From assembly GCA_018110905.1 (NCBI GenBank), contig JAGBAZ010000044.1, forward strand, positions 1-39,672: 39,672 bases of DNA. Direction: 5' to 3'. Positions 14,388 through 24,877 of the stretch are shown here, piece after piece. The position numbers and the translations under genes are program-made. The DNA comes from Oscillospiraceae bacterium (GTDB taxonomy: Bacteria > Bacillota > Clostridia > Oscillospirales > Ruminococcaceae). The notes beneath the pieces were generated by a model. The model was not told the DNA's origin. It saw only the letters and a list, made by a program, of their open reading frames with translations, and made no database searches. The number at the start of each line of letters is the position of its first letter. Within the stretch, counting starts at the first letter, position 1.

Positions 14388-15593
14388 TTATTCGTTGATA
14401 GCGATAACAACACCGGAACCAACGGTACGGCCGCCTTCACGGATAGCGAAACGGAGACCGGTTTCGATTGCGATAGGTTCGATGAGTTCAACGTCCATTT
14501 CAACGTTATCACCAGGCATGCACATTTCGGTGCCTTCAGGAAGGGTGATTACGCCGGTAACGTCAGTGGTTCTGAAGAAGAACTGAGGTCTGTAGTTGTT
14601 GAAGAAAGGAGTATGACGGCCGCCTTCGTCCTTTTTAAGAACGTAAACCTGACCACGGAATTTTTTGTGAGGATGGATGGAGTTGGGTTTTGCAAGAACC
14701 TGACCACGTCTGACTTCGGTTCTCTGTACACCACGAAGGAGAGCACCGATGTTATCGCCTGCTTCACCGTAGTCGAGGATTTTGTGGAACATCTCAACAC
14801 CGGTAACAACAGTTTTCTTTTTCTCTTCGGTAAGACCAACGATTTCAACTTCGTCGCCGGTATGGATCTGGCCACGTTCTACACGGCCGGTAACAACGGT
14901 ACCACGACCGGTGATGGTGAAGATGTCTTCGATAGGCATAAGGAAGGGAAGGTCTGCTTTACGTTCAGGAGTGGGGATGTAGCTGTCAACAGCGTCCATA
15001 AGGTCTGCGATGCATTTGTAAACAGGATTGTTGATATCATTGGTGGTATCTTCAAGAACCTGAAGGGAAGAACCAGCGATTACAGGGATTTCATCACCGG
15101 GATAGTCATACTCAGAAAGGAGTTCACGAACTTCCATTTCAACGAGTTCGAGCATTTCTTCGTCGCCGCCGAGCTGGTCAACTTTGTTGAGGAATACTAC
15201 GATGTAGGGAACACCTACCTGACGGGCAAGAAGGATGTGCTCACGGGTCTGGGGCATAGGACCATCTGCTGCGGAAACAACAAGGATGGTACCGTCCATC
15301 TGTGCTGCACCGGTGATCATGTTTTTAATATAGTCAGCATGTCCGGGGCAGTCAACGTGTGCATAGTGACGGTGGTCGGTTTCGTATTCAACGTGTGCGG
15401 TGTTGATCGTGATACCACGAGCTTTTTCTTCAGGAGCTTTATCGATAGCGTCGTATGCGTTATACTCTGCCTGACCTTTAAGAGAAAGGTATTTGGTGAT
15501 AGCTGCAGTGGTAGTGGTTTTACCATGGTCGATGTGGCCGATGGTACCAATGTTTACATGGGGTTTAGTTCTCTCAAAATGCTGTTTTGCCAT
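14388..15593 (-). CDS. tuf: Elongation factor Tu
   Basis: GTPase that brings aminoacyl-tRNA to the ribosome. 401 residues, full length. G domain with [11 protein letters not shown] (19-29), DCPGHADY (G3) and NKVD (G4); domains 2 and 3 with [16 protein letters not shown] and [12 protein letters not shown]. Some normally fixed positions differ: the P-loop has Thr where Leu is usual (GKTTLT), and the G5 element reads SSL instead of SAL. ATG at 15593 with an AAGGAGGAC site. It has its own promoter (15656-15683) inside the gap after fusA as well as possible readthrough from the str operon, and ends at the terminator at 14323. Confidence 0.98.
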   Translation of the reverse strand: MAKQHFERTKPHVNIGTIGHIDHGKTTTTAAITKYLSLKGQAEYNAYDAIDKAPEEKARGITINTAHVEYETDHRHYAHVDCPGHADYIKNMITGAAQMDGTILVVSAADGPMPQTREHILLARQVGVPYIVVFLNKVDQLGGDEEMLELVEMEVRELLSEYDYPGDEIPVIAGSSLQVLEDTTNDINNPVYKCIADLMDAVDSYIPTPERKADLPFLMPIEDIFTITGRGTVVTGRVERGQIHTGDEVEIVGLTEEKKKTVVTGVEMFHKILDYGEAGDNIGALLRGVQRTEVRRGQVLAKPNSIHPHKKFRGQVYVLKKDEGGRHTPFFNNYRPQFFFRTTDVTGVITLPEGTEMCMPGDNVEMDVELIEPIAIETGLRFAIREGGRTVGSGVVIAINE

Positions 15594-15655
15594 TTCGGAT
15601 TGTCCTCCTTACAATTGGTTAACTTTCGTTTTTATTTAAAAATAGGCTTAATTCT

Positions 15656-15707
15656 ATTTTATACCAAAACAGAAAATTTTCAAGGCTTTCGCCAAGATAT
15701 TTTCTGT
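15656..15707 (-). promoter_or_regulatory. tuf promoter overlapping the fusA 3' hairpin
   Basis: Minus strand TTGAAA (15683-15678), 16-bp spacer, TAAAAT (15661-15656). The -35 box sits in the descending arm of an inverted repeat ACAGAAAAT..ATTTTCTGT (15669-15707) with inner GGC-GAAA-GCC, which follows fusA and is followed by TTTT. The hairpin looks like a weak fusA terminator, so tuf can be expressed separately. Confidence 0.5.
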
Positions 15708-15734
15708 TTTTTACAAAATAATTTTATCTATTAC

Positions 15735-17807
15735 TTAAGAACGCTCTTTAATGATGCCTTCAGCGATAGATTTCGGAACTTCAACATAGTGGCTGGGTTC
15801 CATTACATAGTTGCCGCGGCCCTGGGTTTTGGAACGGAGGTCGCTTGCATAACCGAACATTTCGGAAAGCGGAACAAAAGCTTTGATCTCTTTTGCGCCG
15901 TAGTTATCATCCATACCGCGGATCTGACCACGTCTGGAAGAAAGGTCGCCCATAACATCGCCCATGTATTCTTCGGGGAAGGTTACGGTTACGTTCATGA
16001 TAGGTTCAAGAAGAACAGGAGCTGCTTTCTTCATAGCTTCTTTGAATGCCATGGAACCGGCGATCATGAATGCCATTTCGGAAGAGTCAACTTCATGATA
16101 AGAACCATCATAAAGAGTTACTTTAACGTCAACTACAGGATATCCTGCAACTACGCCGGCGTTGAGAGCACCCTGGATACCTTTGTTAACAGGCTCGATG
16201 TACTCTTTCGGGATAGAACCACCAACGGTTGCGTTGATGAATTCGTAGCCTTTACCGCTTTCGTTAGGTTCAAGTTTGATCTTAACGTGACCATACTGAC
16301 CTTTACCACCGGACTGACGTGCATACTTGGTTTCCTGATCAACAAGTTTGGTGACGGTTTCTTTGTATGCAACCTGAGGTTTACCAACGTTTGCTTCTAC
16401 TTTGAATTCACGGAGAAGACGGTCAACGATGATTTCGAGGTGGAGCTCACCCATACCAGCGATGATGGTCTGTCCGGTTTCTTTATCGGTATAAGCTCTG
16501 AAGGTGGGGTCCTCTTCAGCAAGTTTGGAAAGGGCGATAGCCAATTTTTCCTGACCGGCCTTGGTTTTCGGTTCGATTGCAAGTCTGATAACAGGTTCCG
16601 GGAACTCCATCTTTTCGAGTTCGATAGGATGTTTCGGATCGCAAAGGGTATCACCGGTGGTGGTATATTTAAGACCTACTGCTGCTGCGATATCGCCGCA
16701 ATAGCAAACGTCAAGGTCTTTTCTGTGGTTTGCATGCATCTGAAGGATACGGCCCATTCTTTCGCTCTTATCCTTGGAGGAGTTGAGAACGGTTGAGCCT
16801 GCTTCAACCTTACCGGAATAAACTCTGAAGAAGCAAAGTTTACCTACGAAGGGGTCAGCAGCGATTTTGAATGCAAGGATAGAGAGAGGTTCCTCGTCTC
16901 CTGCATGGCGAATGGTTTCTTCGCCGGTGGTGACATCGATACCTTTAACAGGCGGGATATCAAGAGGAGAGGGCATATAGTCAACGATTGCGTCGAGAAG
17001 TTTCTGTACGCCTTTGTTACGGTAGGAAGTACCGCAGCATACGGGAACGAAGGTGTTTTCAATGGTACCTTTTCTGATTGCGGCTTTGAGCTCGGGAATG
17101 GTGAGTTCTTCGCCTTCAAGGTATTTTTCCATGAGTTCTTCGTCAGCTTCAACAGCGCCTTCGATGAGTTTTTCTCTGTATTCCTCACAGATTTCGATCA
17201 TGTTCTCGGGGATATCTTCAACGGAGATATCTTTGCCGAGGTCATCGTTATAGATGTAAGCTTTCATCTCGAGAAGGTCAACAAGACCTCTGAAGAATGC
17301 TTCAGCACCGATAGGGAGCTGAATTACGAGAGGAGTAGCTTTAAGTCTGGTTTTGATCATGTCAACGACATGGAAGAAGTCTGCACCCATGATATCCATT
17401 TTGTTAACGTAAATCATGCGCGGGACTTTATATTTGTTTGCCTGACGCCATACGGTTTCAGACTGGGGTTCTACGCCGCCTTTTGCGCAGAGAACGGTTA
17501 CGGAACCGTCGAGCACGCGGAGAGATCTTTCAACCTCAACAGTAAAGTCTACGTGTCCGGGAGTATCGATGATGTTGATACGATGGTCATTCCAGTAAGC
17601 GGTGGTTGCAGCAGAAGTGATGGTAATACCTCTCTCCTGTTCCTGAACCATCCAGTCCATGGTGGCGCTGCCATCGTGGGTTTCACCGATTTTATAGTTA
17701 ACACCGGTATAGTAAAGGATACGTTCGGTTGTGGTAGTCTTTCCTGCGTCGATGTGAGCCATGATACCGATATTACGGGTCATCTCAAGTGAAACATCTC
17801 TTGCCAT
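15735..17807 (-). CDS. fusA: Elongation factor G
   Basis: Ribosomal translocase GTPase, 690 residues, normal length. G1 [14 protein letters not shown] (about 17-30), G3 [11 protein letters not shown] (about 81-91), G4 NKMD (about 135-138), then domain II, domain III, domain IV ([12 protein letters not shown] around 505) and the C-terminal domain with [12 protein letters not shown]. Wild-type-looking in the switch regions. ATG at 17807 with AAGGAG upstream; it follows rpsG by 44 bases in the usual str operon order. Confidence 0.98.
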   Translation of the reverse strand: MARDVSLEMTRNIGIMAHIDAGKTTTTERILYYTGVNYKIGETHDGSATMDWMVQEQERGITITSAATTAYWNDHRINIIDTPGHVDFTVEVERSLRVLDGSVTVLCAKGGVEPQSETVWRQANKYKVPRMIYVNKMDIMGADFFHVVDMIKTRLKATPLVIQLPIGAEAFFRGLVDLLEMKAYIYNDDLGKDISVEDIPENMIEICEEYREKLIEGAVEADEELMEKYLEGEELTIPELKAAIRKGTIENTFVPVCCGTSYRNKGVQKLLDAIVDYMPSPLDIPPVKGIDVTTGEETIRHAGDEEPLSILAFKIAADPFVGKLCFFRVYSGKVEAGSTVLNSSKDKSERMGRILQMHANHRKDLDVCYCGDIAAAVGLKYTTTGDTLCDPKHPIELEKMEFPEPVIRLAIEPKTKAGQEKLAIALSKLAEEDPTFRAYTDKETGQTIIAGMGELHLEIIVDRLLREFKVEANVGKPQVAYKETVTKLVDQETKYARQSGGKGQYGHVKIKLEPNESGKGYEFINATVGGSIPKEYIEPVNKGIQGALNAGVVAGYPVVDVKVTLYDGSYHEVDSSEMAFMIAGSMAFKEAMKKAAPVLLEPIMNVTVTFPEEYMGDVMGDLSSRRGQIRGMDDNYGAKEIKAFVPLSEMFGYASDLRSKTQGRGNYVMEPSHYVEVPKSIAEGIIKERS

Positions 17808-17851
17808 AAAAACTCCTTAATAAATAAAAAAATAAATAACAAATGGAAAGA

Positions 17852-18322
17852 TTACCATCTGAAGTGTGCGAAAGCTTTGTTTGCTTCTGCCATTTTGTGA
17901 ACGTCTTCTTTTTTCTTGAAGGCGCCGCCGGTGCTGTTGATAGCATCCATGATTTCGCCTGCAAGACGTTCTTTCATGGTACGTTCGCTTCTGGTTCTGG
18001 AATAAGCGGTGAGCCAGCGGAGACCGAGAGTCTCACGTCTTTCAGGACGAACTTCGAGCGGTACCTGATAGTTTGCACCACCTACGCGGCGGGTTTTGCA
18101 TTCGAGAACGGGCATGATGTTTTCGAGAGCTTCCTCGAAAGCTTCAAGACCGTTTTTACCGGTTTTTGCTTCAACGATTTCGAATGCTTCATAAACAATT
18201 TTCTGGGCAACGCCTTTTTTACCGTCGAGCATGATGTTGTTTACAAGACGGGTTACCATGATGGAATTGTACATAGGATCCGGCAAAACTTCACGTTTTG
18301 CGATTTTTCCTCTTCTTGGCAC
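17852..18322 (-). CDS. rpsG: 30S ribosomal protein S7
   Basis: Primary 16S rRNA-binding protein that nucleates assembly of the 30S head. I place the start at GTG 18322 ([16 protein letters not shown]), which has AAGGAGGG seven bases upstream and yields 156 residues, exactly the usual S7 length. An in-frame ATG at 18340 would add six residues that are the ribosome binding site itself in translation. Conserved [12 protein letters not shown] and [14 protein letters not shown] are present. Second gene after rpsL; the 159-base gap to rpsL is long and structured. Confidence 0.97.
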   Translation of the reverse strand: MPRRGKIAKREVLPDPMYNSIMVTRLVNNIMLDGKKGVAQKIVYEAFEIVEAKTGKNGLEAFEEALENIMPVLECKTRRVGGANYQVPLEVRPERRETLGLRWLTAYSRTRSERTMKERLAGEIMDAINSTGGAFKKKEDVHKMAEANKAFAHFRW

Positions 18323-18402
18323 TTTTCTTCCCTCCTTCATAATTTAGAATGAATTCATAGGTACTCGAAAGCGACAAACTCCCGTTGTGCCCAATAAAAG
18401 AG

Positions 18403-18468
18403 GATGAAATATATTCATCTGCACTTTTAAGGGCGCAGGTTTTCTCTTAAGTTTTAACTTAGGAAACC
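18403..18468 (-). promoter_or_regulatory. Structured rpsL-rpsG intercistronic region
   Basis: Two inverted repeats between rpsL and rpsG: GATGAA-ATATA-TTCATC (18403-18419) and GGTTT..CTTAAGTT/AACTTAG..AAACC (18438-18468). In E. coli, S7 represses its own translation by binding the S12-S7 gap. A similar role here is only an analogy. Confidence 0.3.
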
Positions 18469-18481
18469 GGAGAGCTTGCTC

Positions 18482-18907
18482 TTACTTCTTCGCACCAGCT
18501 TTAGGACGTTTTGCACCGTATTTGGAACGGGCCTGCATCCTCTTTGCAACACCCTGTGCATCAAGGGTACCGCGAATGATGTGGTAACGGACACCAGGAA
18601 GGTCTTTTACACGTCCGCCTCTGATGAGAACGACGCTGTGCTCCTGAAGGTTATGGCCGATACCGGGAATGTAGGAAGTGACTTCCATTCCGTTGCTAAG
18701 ACGTACTCTGGCGATTTTACGAAGAGCAGAGTTCGGTTTCTTCGGAGTTGCAGTACGGATTGCAGTGCAGACACCACGTTTCTGGGGGCTGTGCTGATCA
18801 ATTGCAACTTTTTTCTTGGAGTTCCATCCTTTAAGAAGTGCCGGAGCAGTGGATTTAACTTCAAGGTCTTTTCTTCCGTTGTGTACGAGCTGGTTAAAAG
18901 TAGGCAT
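18482..18907 (-). CDS. rpsL: 30S ribosomal protein S12
   Basis: Decoding-centre protein of the 30S subunit. Start at ATG 18907 (MPTFNQLV) with AAAGGAGGAAA just upstream; 141 residues, the usual Gram-positive length. An upstream in-frame extension to 18973 is not part of the family. [11 protein letters not shown] and [14 protein letters not shown] are intact, with the lysines at the classical streptomycin-resistance positions unchanged. First gene of rpsL-rpsG-fusA(-tuf), read from a consensus promoter at 19015-19043. It does not follow rpoC directly as is usual; a foreign-looking cluster lies between. Confidence 0.98.
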   Translation of the reverse strand: MPTFNQLVHNGRKDLEVKSTAPALLKGWNSKKKVAIDQHSPQKRGVCTAIRTATPKKPNSALRKIARVRLSNGMEVTSYIPGIGHNLQEHSVVLIRGGRVKDLPGVRYHIIRGTLDAQGVAKRMQARSKYGAKRPKAGAKK

Positions 18908-19014
18908 GGGTTTCCTCCTTTCTTCAATAATGAAAGTCGTTTTTTGCGCCAAAAACCTTAATTTTTGCCGCAAATGGACAGGGCAATCCCTTTAGCAGGG
19001 CTTACCACCTAAAA

Positions 19015-19043
19015 ATAATAACATCTTTGTAACCGTTTGTCAA
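19015..19043 (-). promoter_or_regulatory. str operon promoter (rpsL)
   Basis: Minus strand TTGACA (19043-19038), 17-bp spacer, TATTAT (19020-19015). It gives a leader of about 100 bases before rpsL. Its presence makes rpsL-rpsG-fusA independent of rpoBC readthrough. Confidence 0.85.
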
Positions 19044-19178
19044 TAAGAAAATTATGATTTTTGCATAGTTTTTTTAAAGAATTTTTATATGAAATGCCAA
19101 ATTTTTATCAGGGTTTATTTTGTCCGTTTCGGGCAAAATAATACCCCTTTTTGTGCGCGAAAGGCGGATTTTCCGTTA

Positions 19179-19211
19179 AAAAAACTCCCTTCAGAAGTGA
19201 AGAGAGTTTTT
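19179..19211 (-). terminator. Terminator of the small HTH gene
   Basis: AAACTC.CTTC-AGAAGT-GAAG.GAGTTT stem. On the minus strand it is followed by seven T residues, directly after the stop of the gene at 19211-19411, and separates that gene from the rpsL promoter. Confidence 0.75.
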
Positions 19212-19411
19212 CAGTCTTCTTTATATTCTGCAATATCTTCAAGTTTGCAATCAATTATTTTGCATAGCTGATTCAAAGTATATGTGCTTACATTTCCGTT
19301 TTTGCGAAGACGGTCAAGCTGACCAGTACTTATACCGTAATTTTTTATCAAAGAATATTGAGAAATACCTTTTTCCTTTAGAGTGCTCCAAAGTTTATCA
19401 AAAACTATCAT
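19211..19411 (-). CDS. Small HTH (Cro/C1-type, HTH_26-like) regulator
   Basis: 66 residues, a single helix-turn-helix domain: WSTLKEKGISQYSLI, YGISTGQLDRLRKNGNVST and LNQLCKIIDCKLEDIAEY follow the pattern of the short Cro/C1 proteins common in Clostridia mobile and accessory regions. ATG at 19411 with an AAAGGAT ribosome binding site nine bases upstream. Divergent from the three-gene cluster at 19512-21210; TATTG repeats in the shared intergenic region are candidate binding sites. AT-rich like the cluster it adjoins. Confidence 0.85.
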   Translation of the reverse strand: MIVFDKLWSTLKEKGISQYSLIKNYGISTGQLDRLRKNGNVSTYTLNQLCKIIDCKLEDIAEYKED

Positions 19412-19451
19412 TAAAAAGAAATCCTTTCGTGTTTTCAGTTCAATGATAAAG

Positions 19452-19493
19452 TATTGCCAGAATATTGACTATTGCCCATATAAGGGCTATAAT
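19452..19493 (+). promoter_or_regulatory. Promoter and possible operator of the cargo cluster
   Basis: TTGACT (19465-19470), 17-bp spacer, TATAAT (19488-19493). The spacer holds a GCCC-ATATAA-GGGC dyad (19474-19487). TATTG occurs three times (19452, 19463, 19470), overlapping the -35 box. Candidate site for the divergent HTH protein. Confidence 0.75.
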
Positions 19494-19511
19494 TTATACC
19501 GAGGTGATGAT

Positions 19512-19853
19512 ATGAACGTTATAAATTGGAAAAAAATTATTTTAATTTCTGTCGCCGTTTTATTTTCGGTAATGATTGCTGTAAGTCTGGCAAACAGTGA
19601 ACCTTCTCCTGCTGGTTATTGGGACGCAATATATGGTCAATACATTCCAGAAGGTTTACCCGAAAGAGTGTATCTACAAAATGATAACTGTGGTTTTGTC
19701 GATTGGGTAGAAGTTCGTTGGTATACAGAAGATAGTATTATAACAATTATACCTCAAGACGATCAGTACGAAACTATTAAATTTGAATATCAAATGATAG
19801 ATGGAAATTTGTATCTGTACCACAATAACGAATATGTTATTTATGACAAGTAA
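19512..19853 (+). CDS. Hypothetical membrane-anchored protein
   Basis: 113 residues from ATG 19512, chosen because GAGGTGAT lies five bases upstream and the promoter at 19465-19493 excludes the longer frame start at 19383. N-terminal segment KKIILISVAVLFSVMIAVSLAN (about 7-28) is a signal anchor or uncleaved signal; the rest is a short acidic, aromatic-rich external domain (WVEVRWYTEDSIITIIPQDD) likely to be beta-stranded. I do not recognise a family. First gene of an AT-rich plus-strand cluster inside the rpoC-rpsL junction. Confidence 0.75.
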   Translation: MNVINWKKIILISVAVLFSVMIAVSLANSEPSPAGYWDAIYGQYIPEGLPERVYLQNDNCGFVDWVEVRWYTEDSIITIIPQDDQYETIKFEYQMIDGNLYLYHNNEYVIYDK

Positions 19854-19872
19854 AATAAGAAGGGTGAGAAAA

Positions 19873-20193
19873 ATGAAAAAAATTATTATTACATTATTAG
19901 TTTTAGTAATCTGTCTTTCTTTTTGTTCTTGCGCGGGGAACTCATTGAAAGGAACATACGAAAGTGAATCCGGAAGATATAGTGTTGATTTTGAGTCAAA
20001 CGGAACTTGTACTTGGTATCAGAGCGAAAAATTTTTCAATGGAACATATCAAAAAACAGATTTGGGTTGGAAACTTAACATTGGTGGAGATGGGTACTAT
20101 AGCAATACCGTTTTTACCGCTAAATTTGATGGAAAAAATCTAGTAATATCCGGCGGTTATCTTAACGAGGAGGTTTTTTATAAAGTTAAATAA
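19873..20193 (+). CDS. Small lipoprotein, unknown function
   Basis: 106 residues from ATG 19873 (AGGGTGAG six bases upstream; 19 bases after the previous stop). Signal peptide MKKIIITLLVLVICLSF followed by a Cys-Ser-Cys lipobox, so probably membrane-anchored through lipid. The mature part GTYESESGRYSVDFESNG..GTYQKTD..NLVISGG looks like a small beta-sandwich, similar in style to lipocalin-like lipoproteins of Firmicutes, but I cannot name a family. Second gene of the cluster. Confidence 0.75.
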   Translation: MKKIIITLLVLVICLSFCSCAGNSLKGTYESESGRYSVDFESNGTCTWYQSEKFFNGTYQKTDLGWKLNIGGDGYYSNTVFTAKFDGKNLVISGGYLNEEVFYKVK

Positions 20194-20208
20194 AGGAAGT
20201 AGAAAATT

Positions 20209-21210
20209 ATGAAAAAGATTATAATTTTATTTTTTGTTTTTATTTTAGTTATTATTTCATCTTCTTGTGCAAAAGAAAATGAAACTGAAACAGAAGAAAA
20301 CAAAACTGATTATACAAATATCGAAGAGAACATACAAGTTGAAGAAAATATAGAAACCGAAAAGAATATAGAGGAGCCAAAACCTATCGGAATTTCATAT
20401 TACGAAGCACAGGAGCAAGGCGGCTTTTTCATTCTTAAATCGGACGGAAGTTTCGTTTCTCTTTGTGAGGAAATAATATCGCAAAAATATACTCAGCCTG
20501 AAAATCTTTTTAAAACAGACGGTAAAAACGAAGAAATGGTATATCTTTGTGAAAATGAAAAATTAGTTTTGTTTTCAAATAAATCTATAATGGACGAATA
20601 TTATTTTTTACCAGTTTTAGAAGAGGGATATACTGTTCCGTTTGACTTTTACGAATCAAACGACGGAATATATTTTTTAAATATGGACTTCCGTGATTCT
20701 GACGGCAAACTGATAATGAATTATGATGATTATCAGATAGTTGATGTCCTTTCACATTTTGGAAAGTGGAAAGGTGAAGAACTCAGAGTTTGTTTCAACA
20801 ATGCAAATGGCGTCGATGCAAAAACATTTTATGACAACGAAACAATTGATTTGGAAGATTATTGTACAGATTCTGGAAGCGGATGTTTTTCCGACATAAT
20901 TTTTTTCACAAAAAATTTCAACGAAAAAGTAACAGTTGATTTTTATTCTGGAACACAGTATTTTGAAGAAACATTTTATGCGGACATAAAATGCTATATA
21001 ATTGATGGCTGTGCAAAAAAGGATTTTAGCCAAAGCGTAACCGGTAAAACATATTATTCCGGAACCGCAATCACTCCAGAATTCACCAAAGAAGGCTATG
21101 TTATTCTTGATACAAGTTCTCTTGAGAATGGAAAATATGTAATTGCTAATGTCGGCAAAAGTATTTTTGAAAACTACAACACACGAGAACTTTTTGAAAT
21201 AAGCAGATAA
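20209..21210 (+). CDS. Lipoprotein, unknown function
   Basis: 333 residues. Signal peptide of about 18 residues with lipobox ISSSC, then a Glu/Thr/Asn-rich spacer with repeated ENIxxEENIExE units (about 24-60), then a soluble domain of about 270 residues rich in Phe, Tyr and Asp. No enzymatic motif recognised. Ribosome binding site AAAGGAAG, 15 bases after the previous gene, so third in one operon. Low GC compared with the flanking rpoC and rpsL genes suggests recent transfer. It ends at a bidirectional terminator shared with rpoC. Confidence 0.8.
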   Translation: MKKIIILFFVFILVIISSSCAKENETETEENKTDYTNIEENIQVEENIETEKNIEEPKPIGISYYEAQEQGGFFILKSDGSFVSLCEEIISQKYTQPENLFKTDGKNEEMVYLCENEKLVLFSNKSIMDEYYFLPVLEEGYTVPFDFYESNDGIYFLNMDFRDSDGKLIMNYDDYQIVDVLSHFGKWKGEELRVCFNNANGVDAKTFYDNETIDLEDYCTDSGSGCFSDIIFFTKNFNEKVTVDFYSGTQYFEETFYADIKCYIIDGCAKKDFSQSVTGKTYYSGTAITPEFTKEGYVILDTSSLENGKYVIANVGKSIFENYNTRELFEISR

Positions 21211-21211
21211 C

Positions 21212-21246
21212 AAAAACCCGTGCTCAAAACTTGAGCACGGGTTTTT
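21212..21246. terminator. Bidirectional terminator between cargo cluster and rpoC
   Basis: AAAACCCGTGCTCAA-AAC-TTGAGCACGGGTTTT stem-loop with T-runs on both strands. It ends the lipoprotein gene (plus) and rpoC (minus), closing rpoBC off from the str genes. Confidence 0.9.
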
Positions 21247-21259
21247 TATGCCTTTCGGC

Positions 21260-24200
21260 TTATTCGGTTACTGCTTCGGCTGCTTCCATTACGCGGTCAT
21301 ATTCGTTGTCCATATCATAGGGACGAACTTCCGGTGCAACGGAGGAATAGTCAGCTTCGGAATAGCACTCCATACCGGTACCGGCAGGGATAAGTTTACC
21401 GATGATGACGTTTTCTTTAAGGCCGAGGAGTCTGTCGCTCTTTCCTTTGATTGCCGCTTCGGTAAGAACACGGGTGGTCTCCTGGAAAGATGCGGCGGAC
21501 ATAAAGCTTTCGGTAGCAAGAGATGCTTTGGTGATACCAAGGAGCATCGGAATATAAGTTGCTTCGCGAAGGCCGGTTTCGCCGTTTGCAATGCGTTTTC
21601 TGATCTCTCTGTTTTCTGCGAAGAAGTCGCCTTTTTCGACAACCATTCCGGAAAGGAGATGGGTGTCGCCCTGGTCATCAACTTTGACTTTCTTCATCAT
21701 CTGACGAACGATAACTTCGATATGTCTGTCGTTGATATCAACACCCTGGAGGCGGTAGGTCTTCTGTACTTCTGCAATAAGGTAATCCTGAACTGCAAGA
21801 GCGCCGTTAACATCAAGATATTTATGCGGGTTGACGGAACCTTCGGTAAGGAGTGCGCCGGCTTTAACATGGTCGCCCTCTTTAACTTTGGTGTGGCTTC
21901 CGTAGGTGATGAGATATTTGCGTTCTTCGCCGGTTTCTTTGTTGAAGATAACAATGTGGCGGTTTTTCTTGATCTCATCGATTCTGACGTCGCCTTCGAT
22001 CTCTGCGATAACAGCTTCACGTTTCGGAGTTCTTGCCTCAAAGAGTTCTTCAACACGAGGAAGACCCTGGGTAATATCTTCTGCGGAAGCGATACCGCCG
22101 GTATGGAAGGTACGCATGGTAAGCTGGGTACCGGGTTCACCGATGGACTGTGCGGCGATAACACCGACAGCTTCACCGACGTGAACGGGTTTTCCGGTTG
22201 CAAGGTTGGAACCATAGCATTTTGCGCAAACGCCGTGTTTTGCCTCGCAGTTGAGGATGGAACGGAGCTTGAGTTCGGTGATGCCTGCATCAACGATCTT
22301 CTTAGCATCGTCTTCATCCATCATCTTGTCTTTGCTTACAAGAAGTTCGCCGGTTTCGGGATGGAGAACATCGTCAACGGCGTAACGGCCGATAAGACGT
22401 TCGCTCATAGGTTCGATCATTTCGTTGCCTTCGCGGATGTCGTGAACTACGATACCTTCATGGGTTCCGCAGTCATGCTCACGAATGATAACTTCCTGGG
22501 AAACGTCAACAAGACGTCTGGTAAGGTAACCGGAGTCCGCGGTACGGAGCGCAGTATCAGCAAGACCTTTACGTGCACCACGGCTGGAAATGAAGTATTC
22601 GAGAATATTAAGACCTTCACGGTAGTTTGCACGAATCGGAATTTCGATCGCTTTACCGGAAGTGTTGGCGATAAGTCCGCGCATACCTGCAAGCTGACGG
22701 ATCTGGTTCATGGAACCACGAGCACCGGAGTCTGCCATCATGAAGATGGGGTTGTACTTATCAAGGTTTTCTTTAAGGGCATTTGCAACTTCGTCGGTGG
22801 TCTTGTTCCAGGTTTCGATGACCTTTTTGTAACGTTCATCGTCGGACATAAGACCGCGGCGATACTGTTTGGTGATGATGTCGATCTTCTTTTCTGCTTC
22901 TGCAAGGATCTCTGCTTTCTTAGGAGGAATAACAGCATCGCTTACGGAAACGGTGATAGCACTTCTGGTGGAATATTTGAATCCCTGTGCTTTGATCTTA
23001 TCGAGCACTTCACTGGTAACAGCGGTTCCGTGTTTCTTTACGCAGCGTTCAATGATTTTACCAAGCTGTTTTTTGCCGACAAGGAAGCTGATTTCGAAGT
23101 CGAATTCGTGTTCCGGATCGGTTCTGTCAACATAACCAAGGTCCTGAGGAATGGGCATGTTGAAGATTGCTTTACCAACGGTGGTATCAATAAGTCTGCT
23201 GCGTACGTTGCCGTTTTCATCGGTTTTTTCAACTCTGAGTTTGATCGGAGCATGAAGACCGACAACACCTGCATTATAAGCCATAATGGCTTCATCAAGG
23301 TTACGGAATGCTTTTCCTTCACCGGGTTCACAGCCGGGTTTCTCAAGGGTAAGATAGTAAGAACCGAGGATCATGTCCTGGGTAGGAACTGCAACGGGCT
23401 TGCCGTCTGCCGGTTTGAGAATGTTGTTTGCTGCAAGCATAAGGAATCTTGCTTCTGCCTGTGCTTCGGTGGAAAGCGGAACATGGATTGCCATCTGGTC
23501 GCCGTCGAAGTCCGCGTTATATGCGGTACATACGAGCGGATGGAGTTTAAGTGCACGGCCTTCAACAAGAACAGGTTCAAAAGCCTGAATACCAAGTCTG
23601 TGAAGAGTCGGTGCACGGTTGAGCATTACGGGGTGATCTTTGATAACGATTTCAAGTGCGTCCCAAACTTCGGGCTGGGTTGCTCTTTCAACCATTTTTC
23701 TTGCGTTTTTGATGTTGGTTGCTGCGCCGACATCAACAAGGCGTTTCATAACAAAGGGTTTGAAGAGCTCGATAGCCATTTCTTTAGGAAGACCGCACTG
23801 GCTCATCTTAAGTTCCGGACCAACTACGATAACGGAACGGCCGGAATAGTCAACACGTTTACCGAGAAGGTTCTGGCGGAAACGTCCCTGTTTACCTTTG
23901 AGCATATCGGAAAGAGATTTGAGAGGACGGTTGGAAGGTCCGGTTACCGGACGGCCTTTTCTGCCGTTGTCGATAAGTGCGTCAACCGCTTCCTGAAGCA
24001 TACGTTTTTCGTTGCGGACGATGATATCCGGAGCGCCGAGTTCAAGAAGTCTTTTAAGACGGTTGTTTCTGTTGATAACTCTTCTGTAAAGATCGTTAAG
24101 GTCAGAAGTGGCAAATCTGCCACCGTCAAGCTGAACCATAGGTCTGATATCCGGAGGAATTACAGGAACAACATCAAGGATCATCCATTCCGGACGGTTG

Positions 24201-24856
24201 CCGGAAAGGCGGAAAGCTTCAACAACTTCAAGACGTTTAAGAAGACGAACACGTTTCTGGCCGGAAGCGGTTTCGAGTTCTTCATGAAGCTGTGCGGAAA
24301 GGGATTCAAGGTCGATATCCTTGAGAAGAAGCTGAACAGCTTCTGCGCCCATTCCTGCCTGGAAGTCTTCTTCATATTTTTCACGCATATCGCGGTATTC
24401 TTTTTCTGAAAGAAGCTGTTTCTTTTCGAGAGGAGTGGTACCGGGATCGGTGACGATATAGCTTGCAAAATAAAGTACCTTTTCAAGAAGTCTGGGACTC
24501 ATATCAAGGATAAGACCCATTCTGGAAGGGATACCTTTAAAATACCAGATGTGGGAAACGGGAGCTGCGAGTTCGATATGACCCATTCTCTCACGTCTTA
24601 CCTTTGCTCTGGTAACTTCAACGCCGCAGCGTTCGCAGACTTTTCCCTTGAAGCGGAGGCGTTTATATTTGCCGCAGTAACACTCCCAGTCCTTGGTCGG
24701 TCCAAAGATTCTTTCGCAGAAAAGACCGTCGCGTTCCGGTTTAAGTGTTCTGTAGTTGATGGTTTCGGGTTTCTTTACTTCGCCATAGGACCATTCTCTG
24801 ATCTTTTCGGGAGAAGCAAGGCCGATTTTGATAGAATCAAATGCGTTAAATTCCAT
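21260..24856 (-). CDS. rpoC: DNA-directed RNA polymerase subunit beta'
   Basis: Catalytic subunit of RNA polymerase, 1198 residues, usual Firmicutes length. N-terminal zinc site [19 protein letters not shown] (about 60-78), active-site NADFDGDQM (about 447-455), bridge/trigger region with [17 protein letters not shown], and second zinc site [20 protein letters not shown] at 24856 with GGGGAGG upstream; 21 bases after rpoB. Its 3' end faces the cargo cluster instead of rpsL. Confidence 0.98.
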   Translation of the reverse strand: MEFNAFDSIKIGLASPEKIREWSYGEVKKPETINYRTLKPERDGLFCERIFGPTKDWECYCGKYKRLRFKGKVCERCGVEVTRAKVRRERMGHIELAAPVSHIWYFKGIPSRMGLILDMSPRLLEKVLYFASYIVTDPGTTPLEKKQLLSEKEYRDMREKYEEDFQAGMGAEAVQLLLKDIDLESLSAQLHEELETASGQKRVRLLKRLEVVEAFRLSGNRPEWMILDVVPVIPPDIRPMVQLDGGRFATSDLNDLYRRVINRNNRLKRLLELGAPDIIVRNEKRMLQEAVDALIDNGRKGRPVTGPSNRPLKSLSDMLKGKQGRFRQNLLGKRVDYSGRSVIVVGPELKMSQCGLPKEMAIELFKPFVMKRLVDVGAATNIKNARKMVERATQPEVWDALEIVIKDHPVMLNRAPTLHRLGIQAFEPVLVEGRALKLHPLVCTAYNADFDGDQMAIHVPLSTEAQAEARFLMLAANNILKPADGKPVAVPTQDMILGSYYLTLEKPGCEPGEGKAFRNLDEAIMAYNAGVVGLHAPIKLRVEKTDENGNVRSRLIDTTVGKAIFNMPIPQDLGYVDRTDPEHEFDFEISFLVGKKQLGKIIERCVKKHGTAVTSEVLDKIKAQGFKYSTRSAITVSVSDAVIPPKKAEILAEAEKKIDIITKQYRRGLMSDDERYKKVIETWNKTTDEVANALKENLDKYNPIFMMADSGARGSMNQIRQLAGMRGLIANTSGKAIEIPIRANYREGLNILEYFISSRGARKGLADTALRTADSGYLTRRLVDVSQEVIIREHDCGTHEGIVVHDIREGNEMIEPMSERLIGRYAVDDVLHPETGELLVSKDKMMDEDDAKKIVDAGITELKLRSILNCEAKHGVCAKCYGSNLATGKPVHVGEAVGVIAAQSIGEPGTQLTMRTFHTGGIASAEDITQGLPRVEELFEARTPKREAVIAEIEGDVRIDEIKKNRHIVIFNKETGEERKYLITYGSHTKVKEGDHVKAGALLTEGSVNPHKYLDVNGALAVQDYLIAEVQKTYRLQGVDINDRHIEVIVRQMMKKVKVDDQGDTHLLSGMVVEKGDFFAENREIRKRIANGETGLREATYIPMLLGITKASLATESFMSAASFQETTRVLTEAAIKGKSDRLLGLKENVIIGKLIPAGTGMECYSEADYSSVAPEVRPYDMDNEYDRVMEAAEAVTE

Positions 24857-24877
24857 TAATACACGACCTCCCCTTAA

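Noticed and set aside
14388..17807. Gene conversion between fusA and tuf explaining the shared GKTTTT in both P-loops
   Set aside because: The DNA around the two motifs differs at many positions, so no converted tract is apparent.
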